A DNA stretch of 37,085 nt from Natronococcus sp. A-GB7 (GTDB lineage: Archaea > Halobacteriota > Halobacteria > Halobacteriales > Natrialbaceae). The notes under the pieces were generated by a model, which did no database searches, was not told where the DNA came from, and was given only the letters and a program-made list of their open reading frames with translations. The DNA lies in NCBI RefSeq assembly GCF_029688865.1, contig NZ_JARUKV010000035.1:1-37085 (forward strand), in the 5' to 3' direction. Positions 16,607-24,208 of this stretch are shown here, piece by piece. A program made the position numbers and the translations under genes. The stretch's first letter is position 1; every line of letters starts with the position of its first letter.

Positions 16607-16744
16607 GTCGGACCCACCCCGCAAACCGAAAATCTCGTTCATTACCTCAGATTCGGTCTCGAGGTGGTCGCCGTACTCGAGAGTAACGCTACAAAGCCAC
16701 CTTCATCTCCGACACCGGGTCCGAAAATCGACGACCGACACGTG

Positions 16745-17161
16745 TTAGGCGTCCCCGCGTTCGCGAATGCACTCGTGGATCTCCTCAGGGAGCGGTGCCG
16801 CGTCAAACGAGCCATCAACGAAGACAAACGACACCTCGCCGTCGGCGACGGGTTCATCGGTCTCGGCTCGTATGACGGTGAAGGCGAGCGTCAGCGAGGC
16901 GGTGCCGCTATCGACGACGGTCGTCTCGATCACGACCTCATCACCCGCGCGGAGGGGAGAGTGAAATGACGCCGATGCCTCGACGGCGGGGAGGACGTAA
17001 CTGGCCTTCCGATACGTCTCCATCAAATGCTCACCGTCAGTCGCGAGCGTGAAGTAGTCGTTCAACCCGACGATGACAAAGTGAAAGAACCGTGGGTGAT
17101 AGATGAGACCGCCCGCGTCGGTATCGCCCCAGTCGATAGTGATGGGTGTTCTGTGTGGCAT
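16745..17161 (-). CDS. Hot-dog acyl-CoA thioesterase (4-hydroxybenzoyl-CoA thioesterase type)
   Basis: The 138-residue protein begins MPHRTPITIDWGDTDAGGLI and then YHPRFFHFV, matching the 4HBT/YbgC pattern WGDxDxxGxxYxPxYF; Asp15 is the expected catalytic residue. Such enzymes hydrolyse acyl- or aryl-CoA to acid and CoA. The longer open frame to 17272 runs into the upstream gene and reads like non-coding sequence, so the ATG at 17161 is preferred. It lies one base after the stop of the DUF35 gene and is the last gene of the thiolase operon. A role in recycling CoA from stalled intermediates is possible. Confidence 0.87.
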   Translation of the reverse strand: MPHRTPITIDWGDTDAGGLIYHPRFFHFVIVGLNDYFTLATDGEHLMETYRKASYVLPAVEASASFHSPLRAGDEVVIETTVVDSGTASLTLAFTVIRAETDEPVADGEVSFVFVDGSFDAAPLPEEIHECIRERGDA

Positions 17162-17162
17162 G

Positions 17163-17543
17163 TCAAGGTCGGAAGGCGATCGTTCGCTCGTCGGTTGTCT
17201 CGGTCTCGGTAACGGTCGCGGTGACCTCCAGACCTCGTTCGACGTCAGCCGGTTCGACCCCCAGCAGGACACCGGTCACCCTGACCGAGCCGAACGTTGC
17301 GATCGCCGTGACGTACGGCGCGTCGTCCTCGAATCGCGGCGTCGGAACCGTGACGGTCGTGTACGTGACGATCTTACCCCTCGTTAGGAGTGGCTCGCTC
17401 TCGAGGTCACGGTCACCACAGTGGGGGCAAACACGACGCGGCGGCAGCGTCCCGTGGCCGTTCGAACACGTATAATAATAGCCGTCATCGGTCTCGAGCG
17501 CGTCGAGGAAGTCATCGTAGCTGCCGTCGCAGGAGTCGCTCAC
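17163..17543 (-). CDS. Zn-ribbon OB-fold protein (DUF35 family), thiolase partner
   Basis: This 126-residue protein joins an N-terminal rubredoxin-like zinc ribbon, with Cys26, Cys39 and Cys42 (YTCSNGHGTLPP, VCPHCG) and His30 possibly the fourth ligand, to an OB fold from about residue 52 (GKIVTYTTVTVPTPRFEDDAP). In archaea DUF35 proteins bridge thiolase and HMG-CoA synthase and share the CoA site; others pair with SCP2-type thiolases. Its ATG overlaps the thiolase stop by 4 bases, so the pair is translationally coupled. No HMG-CoA synthase is adjacent, which argues for a degradative thiolase complex. The Cys-x3-His first half of the ribbon is unusual against the common CxxC. Confidence 0.9.
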   Translation of the reverse strand: MSDSCDGSYDDFLDALETDDGYYYTCSNGHGTLPPRRVCPHCGDRDLESEPLLTRGKIVTYTTVTVPTPRFEDDAPYVTAIATFGSVRVTGVLLGVEPADVERGLEVTATVTETETTDERTIAFRP

Positions 17544-18709
17544 GTAACCACCTCCAACACGTGAACAGTCGCACTGGCGACCGTTCCGCCGGCGTTGTGT
17601 GCGAGTCCGACGGTCGCGTCGTCGCCCAGCGCGTCCGAGCGTGGATGGGTTCCCTCAAGCAGAGTCCGAACGCCCGCGATCTGCGCTGCACCCGTAGCGC
17701 CGACGGGGTGTCCCTTTGCCTTGAGTCCACCCGAAAGGTTGATCGGGAGTTCGCCGTCGCGGCGAGTCTCTCCACGACGTGCGGCACCCACAGCTTCGCC
17801 GTATCCGTACAGCCCGAGGCCCTCGAGTGCGAGGACCTCAGCGATTGTGAAACAGTCATGAACCTCCGCGAACGCGACGTCCGACGGGGAGATCTCTGCG
17901 TCGTCGTACGCTTCTGTGGCGGCTTCCCGCGTAGCTGGTGTCTTCGCCAGCGATCGCCGGTCTTGGAGAGCCATCGTATCGCCGCCGTGGCCGGTCCCTG
18001 TGATCGCAACGCCAGTATCGAGCCCGTGTTCGGCGGCGTACAACGGGGATACCAGAACGACGGCGGCCGCACCGTCGCTGATCGGGCAGGAGTCGTACAG
18101 GCCGAACGGCGCCGCGAGCTCCGGCGCCTCGAGGACGTCGTCAACCGCAATCTCTTCTCGGAGATGGGCGTGGTCGTTGACGAGCGCGTTGTCATGGTTC
18201 TTGACGGCGACGTGAGCGAGGTCTTTGCGATCGCCACCGAACGCGTTGAAGTACGCGCGCGCCATCAGCGCGTAGGCCGCTGGGAACGTAACGCCGGACC
18301 GCACTTCGAAGAGCTCGTCGGCAGCGCGGGCCAGTCCATCGGTCGCCCCCTCGGTTCCCATGTTGCTCATCCGTTCCATTCCGCCAGCCACGACGATATC
18401 GGACTCGCCGCTCCGGACAGCCCGGACCGCGTCGCGGACCGCCAGTCCGCTTGAGGCACACGCGCTCTCGACGCGTCTCGACGGCGCGGTCGTACCCAGC
18501 GCTTCAGCGGCGAGTGGTCCCTGGTGACCCTGTCGCTCCGACAGCGATCCGAGGAAGTTGCCGTAGAACACCTCGTCGATGTCGTCGGGATCGATTCCGG
18601 CGTCCGAGAGTGCGGAGAGCCCGGCCTCTGCGAACAGTTCTCGCCCCGATCGATTGGGGAACGATCCGAACGGAGTCGTGCCTGATCCGGCGATGAATGC
18701 CTTCGACAT
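17540..18709 (-). CDS. Thiolase (acetyl-CoA acetyltransferase / 3-ketoacyl-CoA thiolase, SCP2-like)
   Basis: The 389-residue enzyme has the thiolase fold. The nucleophile Cys84 lies in ESACASSGLAV, the partner His284 in AEVHDCFTIAE, and His334 in GGLKAKGHPVGATG. The usual C-terminal CxG is replaced by GLAHNAGGTVASAT, as in archaeal and SCP2-type thiolases that work with a DUF35 protein. It would cleave 3-ketoacyl-CoA to acetyl-CoA and a shorter acyl-CoA, or run the reverse condensation. It is first in the thiolase-DUF35-thioesterase operon and diverges from the hydroxyacyl-CoA dehydrogenase gene, so the last two steps of beta-oxidation share one intergenic region. Confidence 0.92.
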   Translation of the reverse strand: MSKAFIAGSGTTPFGSFPNRSGRELFAEAGLSALSDAGIDPDDIDEVFYGNFLGSLSERQGHQGPLAAEALGTTAPSRRVESACASSGLAVRDAVRAVRSGESDIVVAGGMERMSNMGTEGATDGLARAADELFEVRSGVTFPAAYALMARAYFNAFGGDRKDLAHVAVKNHDNALVNDHAHLREEIAVDDVLEAPELAAPFGLYDSCPISDGAAAVVLVSPLYAAEHGLDTGVAITGTGHGGDTMALQDRRSLAKTPATREAATEAYDDAEISPSDVAFAEVHDCFTIAEVLALEGLGLYGYGEAVGAARRGETRRDGELPINLSGGLKAKGHPVGATGAAQIAGVRTLLEGTHPRSDALGDDATVGLAHNAGGTVASATVHVLEVVT

Positions 18710-18791
18710 TAGCTACCGTGTCACTATTAGGCGAATTGGGATATGTGTATCGTCTGGGAGCAGCAGCCCAAAGGCGGCGAACAGCCGGCAC

Positions 18792-18800
18792 ACTTATCAT
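18792..18800 (+). promoter_or_regulatory. TATA-like promoter of the hydroxyacyl-CoA dehydrogenase gene
   Basis: ACTTATCAT is centred 28 bases before the ATG at 18824, supporting that start over the upstream ATG at 18743. Confidence 0.4.
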
Positions 18801-18823
18801 CGTCGTCGAAGCAGAAACCGGTG

Positions 18824-19677
18824 ATGTCTATAGAGCGGATCGACCGCGTCGGCGTCGTCGGCGCGGGTACGATGGGCAATGGTATTGCACAGGTGGCCGC
18901 TACACACGGATACGACGTCGTGATGCGGGACATCAAGGAGGAGTTCGTCGAGAGCGGCTTCGAGAACATCGACGATAGCCTCGATCGCCTCGCGAACCGA
19001 GACGCGCTCGAGGAGGGTCCCGAGGCGATCCGCGACCGGATCGAAGGGACGACCGCACTCGAGGACCTCGAGGACTGCGACCTCGTCGTTGAGGCCGCGC
19101 TCGAGGACCTCGAGGTTAAGCGGGACATCTTCGACGACCTCGAGGACGTGTGTGAGGAAGATGCCGTGCTGGCGACGAACACGAGCACGCTCTCGATCAC
19201 CTCGATCGCCGCGGATCTTGAGCGGCCCGAGCGCGTGATCGGCCTGCACTTCATGAATCCTGTACCGATCATGGAGGGTGTCGAAGTCGTCGTCGGCGAG
19301 AAAACGACGGGCGATGTCGTCGACCTTGCACACGAGGTAGCCGAGGACCTCGAGAAGACGACGTGGCAGTCCGACGACAAACCGGGCTTCGTAACGAACC
19401 GAATCCTGATGCCATGGATCAACGAGGGAATTCGTGCCTATGAGAGGGCGTCGCGACGAAGGAGGACATCGACGCCGGCATGGAACTCGGGACGAACGTC
19501 CCGATGGGACCACTCACGCTGGCGGATCACATCGGCCTCGATATCTGTCTGCATGCCTCCGAGACGTTACATGAGGAACTCGGAGATCGGTACAAACCTG
19601 CGTATCTGCTCAAGCGGAAGGTCGAGGCCGACGACCTCGGGAAGAAGACCGGGAAGGGGTTTTACGAGCACGACTGA
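18824..19677 (+). pseudogene. 3-hydroxyacyl-CoA dehydrogenase, frameshifted
   Basis: The first frame gives an NAD-binding fold with GVVGAGTMGNGIA (10-22), NTSTLSITSIA (119-129) and the catalytic His142 and Asn145 in LHFMNPVPIMEG, up to GIRAYE (about 207). It then loses sense. Adding one base after TATGAG near 19446 restores EEGVATKEDIDAGMELGTNV and PMGPLTLADHIGLD to the natural end GKGFYEHD at 19677, for a 284-residue protein of normal length. As written, translation would lack the C-terminal dimerisation and substrate domain. The enzyme oxidises (S)-3-hydroxyacyl-CoA with NAD. The sequence otherwise shows no decay, so a recent mutation or an assembly error is likely. Confidence 0.88.
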
Positions 19678-19706
19678 GATCGTAAGAAGCGACTGTCAGC
19701 GGTGTT

Positions 19707-20840
19707 TCACCGCTTGAGATGTCGAGCGATGATCTTCTGCTGGATCTCGGAGGTCCCCTCGTAGATCGTCGTAATCTTGGCGTCGCGATAGTAGCGTTCG
19801 ACGTCGAAATCCTTCGTATAGCCGTAGCCGCCGTGAATCTGGACCGCTTCGTTCGCTACGTCGACCGCCGTCTCGCTCGCAAAGTACTTCGCCATGGCTG
19901 CTGCCTTCGGATCGACGCCGTTGTCGTTCTTTCTCGCTGCGTCTCGAGTGAGTAACCGGGCTGCCTGTACGTCCGTCTGCATATCGGCAAGCTTGTGACC
20001 GATGGCCTGATGTTCGATGATGGGCTGTCCGAACTGCTCGCGGTCGTTCGCGTAGGTGATCGAGTCGTCGAGGGCCGCCTGTGCAACGCCGACGGCCTGA
20101 CTTGCGATCGCGATCCGGCCGCCGGTCAGGATCGAGAAGGCGGACTTGAGTCCCTCGCCGACTTCAGTCAGGCGGTTCTCGGCCGGAATCCGGACATCGT
20201 CGAAGATCAGCGTCGTCGTGTCGCTAGCTCGCAACCCGAGTTTGTCCTCCTTCTTGCCGACCTCAAGGCCATCGACGTTCTTGGGGACGAGGAACTGGGT
20301 GACGCTGTCGGGGTCGTCCCGGTCGGTCTTGGCGAACAAGATAACGACGCCTGCTCGCTCGCCATTCGTGATCCACTGTTTCTTGCCGTTGATGACGAAC
20401 TCGTCGCCCTCGGGACGCGCCTCGGTTGTCATCTCAGCCGGGTTCGAGCCGGCATCGGGTTCCGACAGCGCGAACGCACCGACGGGCCGACCCGAGACCA
20501 TGTCCGGGAGCCACTCCTCCTTGCGTTCCTCGGATCCAAACTGGCTGATACACGACGTTGCGAGACAGTGAACGGATAACGCCGTCGCGACGGCGAGGTG
20601 ACCGTACGCGAGTTCCTCGTTGACGAGGCTATACGTCGGCGTATCGACGTCGAGGCCGCCATACTCCTCTGGTGTTGTCATCCCAGTGAGATCGAGGTCT
20701 GCGAGTCCGTCCCAGATGTCCTCCGGAAATTCTTGGCTCTTGTCGGCCTCGTGGACGTCCGTTCCGACCTCGTTCTCGACGAACTCTCGGACCGTGTTCC
20801 TGATGAGTTCCTGTTCACCAGTGAGCTCTATGAGTCCCAT
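19707..20840 (-). CDS. Acyl-CoA dehydrogenase (second copy)
   Basis: This 377-residue flavoprotein is related to, but clearly different from, the one at 5035. It shows VGAFALSEPDAGSNPAEM (120-137), the FAD and acyl-CoA signature, REQFGQPIIEHQAIGHKLADM, and the catalytic base Glu361 in TIYEGTSEIQQKIIARHL. I start at the ATG at 20840 (MGLIELTGEQELIR) because it sits at the normal ACAD N-terminus and a TATA-like box lies 27 bases upstream; the frame extends to 20900 with no family similarity. It converges on the hydroxyacyl-CoA dehydrogenase and diverges from an enoyl-CoA hydratase gene. Chain-length preference cannot be read from the sequence. Confidence 0.93.
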   Translation of the reverse strand: MGLIELTGEQELIRNTVREFVENEVGTDVHEADKSQEFPEDIWDGLADLDLTGMTTPEEYGGLDVDTPTYSLVNEELAYGHLAVATALSVHCLATSCISQFGSEERKEEWLPDMVSGRPVGAFALSEPDAGSNPAEMTTEARPEGDEFVINGKKQWITNGERAGVVILFAKTDRDDPDSVTQFLVPKNVDGLEVGKKEDKLGLRASDTTTLIFDDVRIPAENRLTEVGEGLKSAFSILTGGRIAIASQAVGVAQAALDDSITYANDREQFGQPIIEHQAIGHKLADMQTDVQAARLLTRDAARKNDNGVDPKAAAMAKYFASETAVDVANEAVQIHGGYGYTKDFDVERYYRDAKITTIYEGTSEIQQKIIARHLKR

Positions 20841-20862
20841 GCGAGGGTCATTCGCGAGGCCG

Positions 20863-20871
20863 TTACTAAAG
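20863..20871 (-). promoter_or_regulatory. TATA-like promoter of the second acyl-CoA dehydrogenase gene
   Basis: The minus strand reads CTTTAGTAA, centred 27 bases before the ATG at 20840. It resembles the mutase box CTTTAGAAT at 10123-10131. Confidence 0.45.
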
Positions 20872-20922
20872 TGTGGCAGCTCTCGCCTCCGAACTATCAC
20901 TCGACGAGACTGACCGGTAATA

Positions 20923-20931
20923 GTTAATTTA
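20923..20931 (+). promoter_or_regulatory. TATA-like promoter of the enoyl-CoA hydratase gene
   Basis: GTTAATTTA is centred 26 bases before the GTG at 20953. This spacing is the main support for that GTG as a leaderless start. Confidence 0.45.
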
Positions 20932-20952
20932 CATCGGCGCGAATCGGTCGCC

Positions 20953-21741
20953 GTGCACGATTACGACAACCTGTCCGTCGATCGCGACGACGGCATCGCG
21001 ACGGTCACGCTCGACAGCACTGCCGGACGGAACGCGCTCACCCTCGAAATGGCCGACGAACTGGTGTCGGTCGCGACGACACTGGGAGATGACCGGGACG
21101 TGCGATGCATCGTTCTGACGCATACGGGGGATTTCTTCGGCACCGGGGCCGACCTCTCGCAGTTCTCGGGTAACGAATCGGACGCGCCCCTGCTGCGGGA
21201 GCTGGCGGGCCGTGCCCACGAAGCGATCGTTCAGTTCCACCGGACGGAAACGCCGGTCATCGGCGGCATCATCGGCGTCGCCGCCGGAATCGGATTCAGT
21301 CTGGCCCTCATGCCTGATCTGGTCGTACTCGGTGAGGACGCGACACTGAAGTACGCTTACTCAGGAATCGGGCTGACCGGAGACGGTGGTGCGACGTTCT
21401 TCCTGCCGCGACTTGTCGGCCTCCGGACCGCAAAGGAGATCGTCCTCCGAGATAAGCCGATCCCCGCCGAGGAAGCCGTCGAACTCGGTCTCGCGGCCGA
21501 GGTTGCTCCCGCGGGCGAGTTCGGCGGCCGACTGGACGCAGTCGCCGCCGAACTCGCCGCCGGACCAACGCGCGCGCTCGGGTCGGCAACGCGGTTGCTC
21601 ACCGATAGCTACGAGCGGAGCCTCGAGTCGCAGCTGGCCGCCGAGGTAGATGCTATCGCGGCGGCGACGCGGACAGAAGACTATGAGCGCGGTCTCGAGG
21701 CGTTCTTCGGTGACGGCGATCCCGAGTTCGTGGGTCGATAG
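20953..21741 (+). CDS. Enoyl-CoA hydratase/isomerase (crotonase family)
   Basis: The 262-residue crotonase-fold protein shows the oxyanion pieces GDFFGTGADLSQF (59-71) and GIIGVAAGIGFSLALMPDLV (105-123), then IPAEEAVELGLAAEV. In classic hydratases the loop reads PE..LG..PG.GG, with a catalytic Glu; here it is YSGIGLTGDGGATFFLPRLVG, so that Glu is absent. This is common in isomerase or PaaG-like branches, and the exact reaction is therefore uncertain. Translation seems to start at GTG 20953 because no ATG fits and a TATA-like box is well placed. It is divergent from the acyl-CoA dehydrogenase gene. Confidence 0.87.
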   Translation: MHDYDNLSVDRDDGIATVTLDSTAGRNALTLEMADELVSVATTLGDDRDVRCIVLTHTGDFFGTGADLSQFSGNESDAPLLRELAGRAHEAIVQFHRTETPVIGGIIGVAAGIGFSLALMPDLVVLGEDATLKYAYSGIGLTGDGGATFFLPRLVGLRTAKEIVLRDKPIPAEEAVELGLAAEVAPAGEFGGRLDAVAAELAAGPTRALGSATRLLTDSYERSLESQLAAEVDAIAAATRTEDYERGLEAFFGDGDPEFVGR

Positions 21742-21831
21742 CGAGCGGCTACGAACGCTGCACGTCGTCGGGAGCGGTCGGATCGAATCATCGATTCGCT
21801 CGTCCCGTCGGTCGAACTGTTTCCGCAGAAT

Positions 21832-21840
21832 GATTTATCA
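21832..21840 (+). promoter_or_regulatory. TATA-like promoter of the luciferase-like oxidoreductase gene
   Basis: GATTTATCA is centred 28 bases before the ATG at 21864 and favours it over the GTG at 21855. Confidence 0.4.
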
Positions 21841-21863
21841 CAGCGAATCGCAAAGTGGGGCGT

Positions 21864-22847
21864 ATGCATCTCGGCCTAGTAATTCCGCGTACCGGCGAGC
21901 ACGATCCGACCGATCTCGCGATCGAAGCAGAAGCACAGGGGTACGACTCGGTCTGGATGGGGGAACTCTGGGGAACGAGTTCCGTGGTCAAGCTCTCAGA
22001 GATCGCCGCCCGGACCGACGAGGTCGAGATCGGGACTGCGATCGTGAACGTCTTTTCGAGGACGCCCGCCGTCTTAGCGATGACAGCGGCGACGCTCGAT
22101 CAAGTCTCCGATGGCCGCGCGTCCATGGGCGTCGGCACGAGCACGCCGACCGCCGTCGAGAACGTCCACGGGATGGCGTTCGAACGCCCTGTCCGCCGTG
22201 CTCACGAGACCATCGAGGTGATTCAGGCGATACTGGCGGGCGACGAACCCGTCGACTACGACGGTGAACTGATCTCAGTCAACGGTGTGCCACCAGTCGA
22301 CCGAGACGTTCCGATCTATCACGCGGCACTCGGACCAGCGAACCGTCGCGTCGTCGGTCGCCTCTGCGACGGGTGGATGCCTCACAACATCCCGTTCTCC
22401 GGTCTCGAGAACGCGTTCGAGACCGTCGAAGAAACGGCGCGCGAGGCGGACCGCAATCCTGACGAGATCACAATCGCCCCGTACGTCCCGGCGGCGGTGA
22501 GCGAAGACGAGACCGAGGCTTACGACGCTGTGCGCGGCCACATCGCCTACTATGCCGGTAGCGCGGACAGCTACCGGGACGCGATCGGGACGGTGTTCCC
22601 CAACCGTGCCGAGCGCGTCGCCGATGCTTGGCGAAACGGTGACCGCAGTGAAGCCACCGAACTCGTCACCGACGAGATGGTCCACGAACTCGGCGTCGCG
22701 GGAACGCCGGAGGCCGCGCGCCAGCGACTTCGTGACCTCGTCTCCGAGACCCCAGTCGACCAGCCGCTGTTGACGATTCCCGAACAGGCGGCCGATGATC
22801 TGGCCGAGAGTACAATGGGTGCGCTTGCACCGGTCGCGGACGAGTAA
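21864..22847 (+). CDS. Luciferase-like (LLM class) flavin/F420-dependent oxidoreductase
   Basis: This 327-residue protein has the bacterial-luciferase TIM barrel: MHLGLVIPRTGEHDPTDLAI, GYDSVWMGELWGTSSVVKLS, IGTAIVNVFSRTPAVLAMTA, and DGRASMGVGTSTPTAVENVHG. In haloarchaea and actinobacteria this group is mostly F420-dependent (methylene-tetrahydromethanopterin reductase-like), but FMN-dependent monooxygenases share the fold, so the cofactor is left open. The substrate is unknown. A C-terminal EQAADDLAESTMGALAPVADE tail is normal. It converges with the IclR gene 25 bases away and is the last gene of the G+C-rich beta-oxidation block. Confidence 0.88.
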   Translation: MHLGLVIPRTGEHDPTDLAIEAEAQGYDSVWMGELWGTSSVVKLSEIAARTDEVEIGTAIVNVFSRTPAVLAMTAATLDQVSDGRASMGVGTSTPTAVENVHGMAFERPVRRAHETIEVIQAILAGDEPVDYDGELISVNGVPPVDRDVPIYHAALGPANRRVVGRLCDGWMPHNIPFSGLENAFETVEETAREADRNPDEITIAPYVPAAVSEDETEAYDAVRGHIAYYAGSADSYRDAIGTVFPNRAERVADAWRNGDRSEATELVTDEMVHELGVAGTPEAARQRLRDLVSETPVDQPLLTIPEQAADDLAESTMGALAPVADE

Positions 22848-22872
22848 CGGTCAAAAAACGGTAGCTCGGATC

Positions 22873-23631
22873 TCAGACGTAGTCTAGATTCACCTGCGTC
22901 ACGTTCGCCGCTCGCTGTGTGACGTCGGCGATCTCAGCCCGTCGGTCCTCATCAAGTCGGCTCTCTGGGCCGCAGACACAGATCGCTCCTCGGACCTTGT
23001 CCTCTTTGTCCAGGATAGGCGCCGCGATGCAGACCATCCCCGCGATGCGTTCCCCGACGTCAATCGCGTACCCCTTGCTGTGGACCTCCTCGAGCTGGTT
23101 GAACAGCACGTCCGGTTCGGTGACGGTTCGAGGCGTCACTTCGACCAGTCCGTAGCGATCGATGATCTCCGTGACCTGCTCTCTTGCCATGTGCGCGAGC
23201 ATTGCTTTTCCCGGAGCCGTTGCGTGCAGCGGCATCCGAGCCCCCGGATACGCGAACAGATTGATTGCCTCCGGACCCTCCTGTACGGCAACAATCACTG
23301 CCTGGTCGTCCTCCTCTATCATCAGCGTCGCGTGCTCGCCTGTCTCCTCGGCCACGGTCTTGAGTTCCTCTCGGGCCGCCTTGAACACCTCCAGCCGATG
23401 GCGCTGTTGATGTCCGACCTCCAAAAACCGCGTTGTCGTCTTGTATTCCGAATCAGTCTTCGTGACGTAGCCCGTTGCGATAAGTGCCTGAAGGTAGTCG
23501 TGAACGGTGCTTACCGGCATGTCGAGTTGGTTCGCCAGATCCGAGACCCCCCGCGGACCGTTCTCTGCAAGCTCATCAACGAGTATGAAGGCCCGCCGGA
23601 CTGATTGATTTGACCGTTCTGTCATGGACAT
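22873..23631 (-). CDS. IclR-family transcriptional regulator
   Basis: The 252-residue protein has an N-terminal winged helix-turn-helix (VSDLANQLDMPVSTVHDYLQ, then IATGYVTKTDSEY) and a C-terminal IclR ligand-binding domain (ATAPGKAMLAHM, and KGYAIDVGERIAGMVCIAAPI). IclR proteins sense a small catabolite and repress or activate adjacent pathways. The nearest candidates are the convergent luciferase-like gene, the beta-oxidation genes to the left and its own promoter. It shares about the same architecture and length as the second IclR at 25295. Met3 (23625) is an alternative start. Six T residues on the minus strand (22854-22859) just after the stop could end the transcript. Confidence 0.93.
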   Translation of the reverse strand: MSMTERSNQSVRRAFILVDELAENGPRGVSDLANQLDMPVSTVHDYLQALIATGYVTKTDSEYKTTTRFLEVGHQQRHRLEVFKAAREELKTVAEETGEHATLMIEEDDQAVIVAVQEGPEAINLFAYPGARMPLHATAPGKAMLAHMAREQVTEIIDRYGLVEVTPRTVTEPDVLFNQLEEVHSKGYAIDVGERIAGMVCIAAPILDKEDKVRGAICVCGPESRLDEDRRAEIADVTQRAANVTQVNLDYV

Positions 23632-24208
23632 ACCAATAATCGATTACCATAGAAAGTTTTCGGCAGGCTCGGAAGGTCCTTCGGGTACCATCTTATGTGT
23701 TCTCAGTATTGGTCGACACCGGTTTCGGTTCTTTTGGTAAGCAGAAGACCGTGGTTTCACTTTCAGTTCGACCTACACTGGAATTTCGAGTTAGTTATGT
23801 AAGGGCAACGAAGATCTATATACAACAGAGAATTCGAGATGGCCGAATCGAGTGTGGAAACAATGCTACCTAACGTCGTTATATTTCAGGGCTCGTGTAG
23901 CGTTTGCTGACTCGAATCGACGGATCGAGTAATTACTTACTTCTTGGTCGGCCGAAACAATGGTTAGAAGCTCATAGAGCCTACTTTCGGCTGGCGCGGA
24001 ATCTTATCCGAATGCTCTTAGGCGAACAAAACCGCATATTGAGCCATCAGGTCCCGAAGCTACTGGTCTCGAAAAATTCTGCTTTCGTAATTGTCGGATA
24101 GAATTTATGGAATCACCAATCTTCTGTGTATTGAACGTGGTTACAATGGTACTTGTGTAAAGACAATAATGCGGACTATAGTAAGCGTTAGAGGTAATTG
24201 CTCACTGT
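23632..24208. other. 577-base gene-poor, AT-richer spacer next to the IS element
   Basis: No convincing gene is present. A TATA-like CTATATAC (23816-23823) is followed by a 23-codon frame at 23839, and a 65-codon frame runs at 23904-24101; neither resembles a known protein. Two short stretches match the left end of the IS6 element: TTCGGCTGGCGCGG at 23986-23999 (also 24232-24245), and TCATAGAGC plus TA.TTT.GGCT at 23972-23992 (also 24282-24300). These may be the worn trace of an older insertion. The upstream part should hold the IclR promoter. Confidence 0.5.

Noticed and set aside
15263-16642. Long open frame (459 codons) on the minus strand opposite the acyl-CoA synthetase
   Set aside because: It is an antisense shadow caused by high third-position G+C; the plus strand carries all synthetase motifs.
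23904-24101. 65-codon frame in the spacer before the IS element
   Set aside because: No recognisable motif, no good promoter spacing, and it overlaps the repeat traces; not called a gene.
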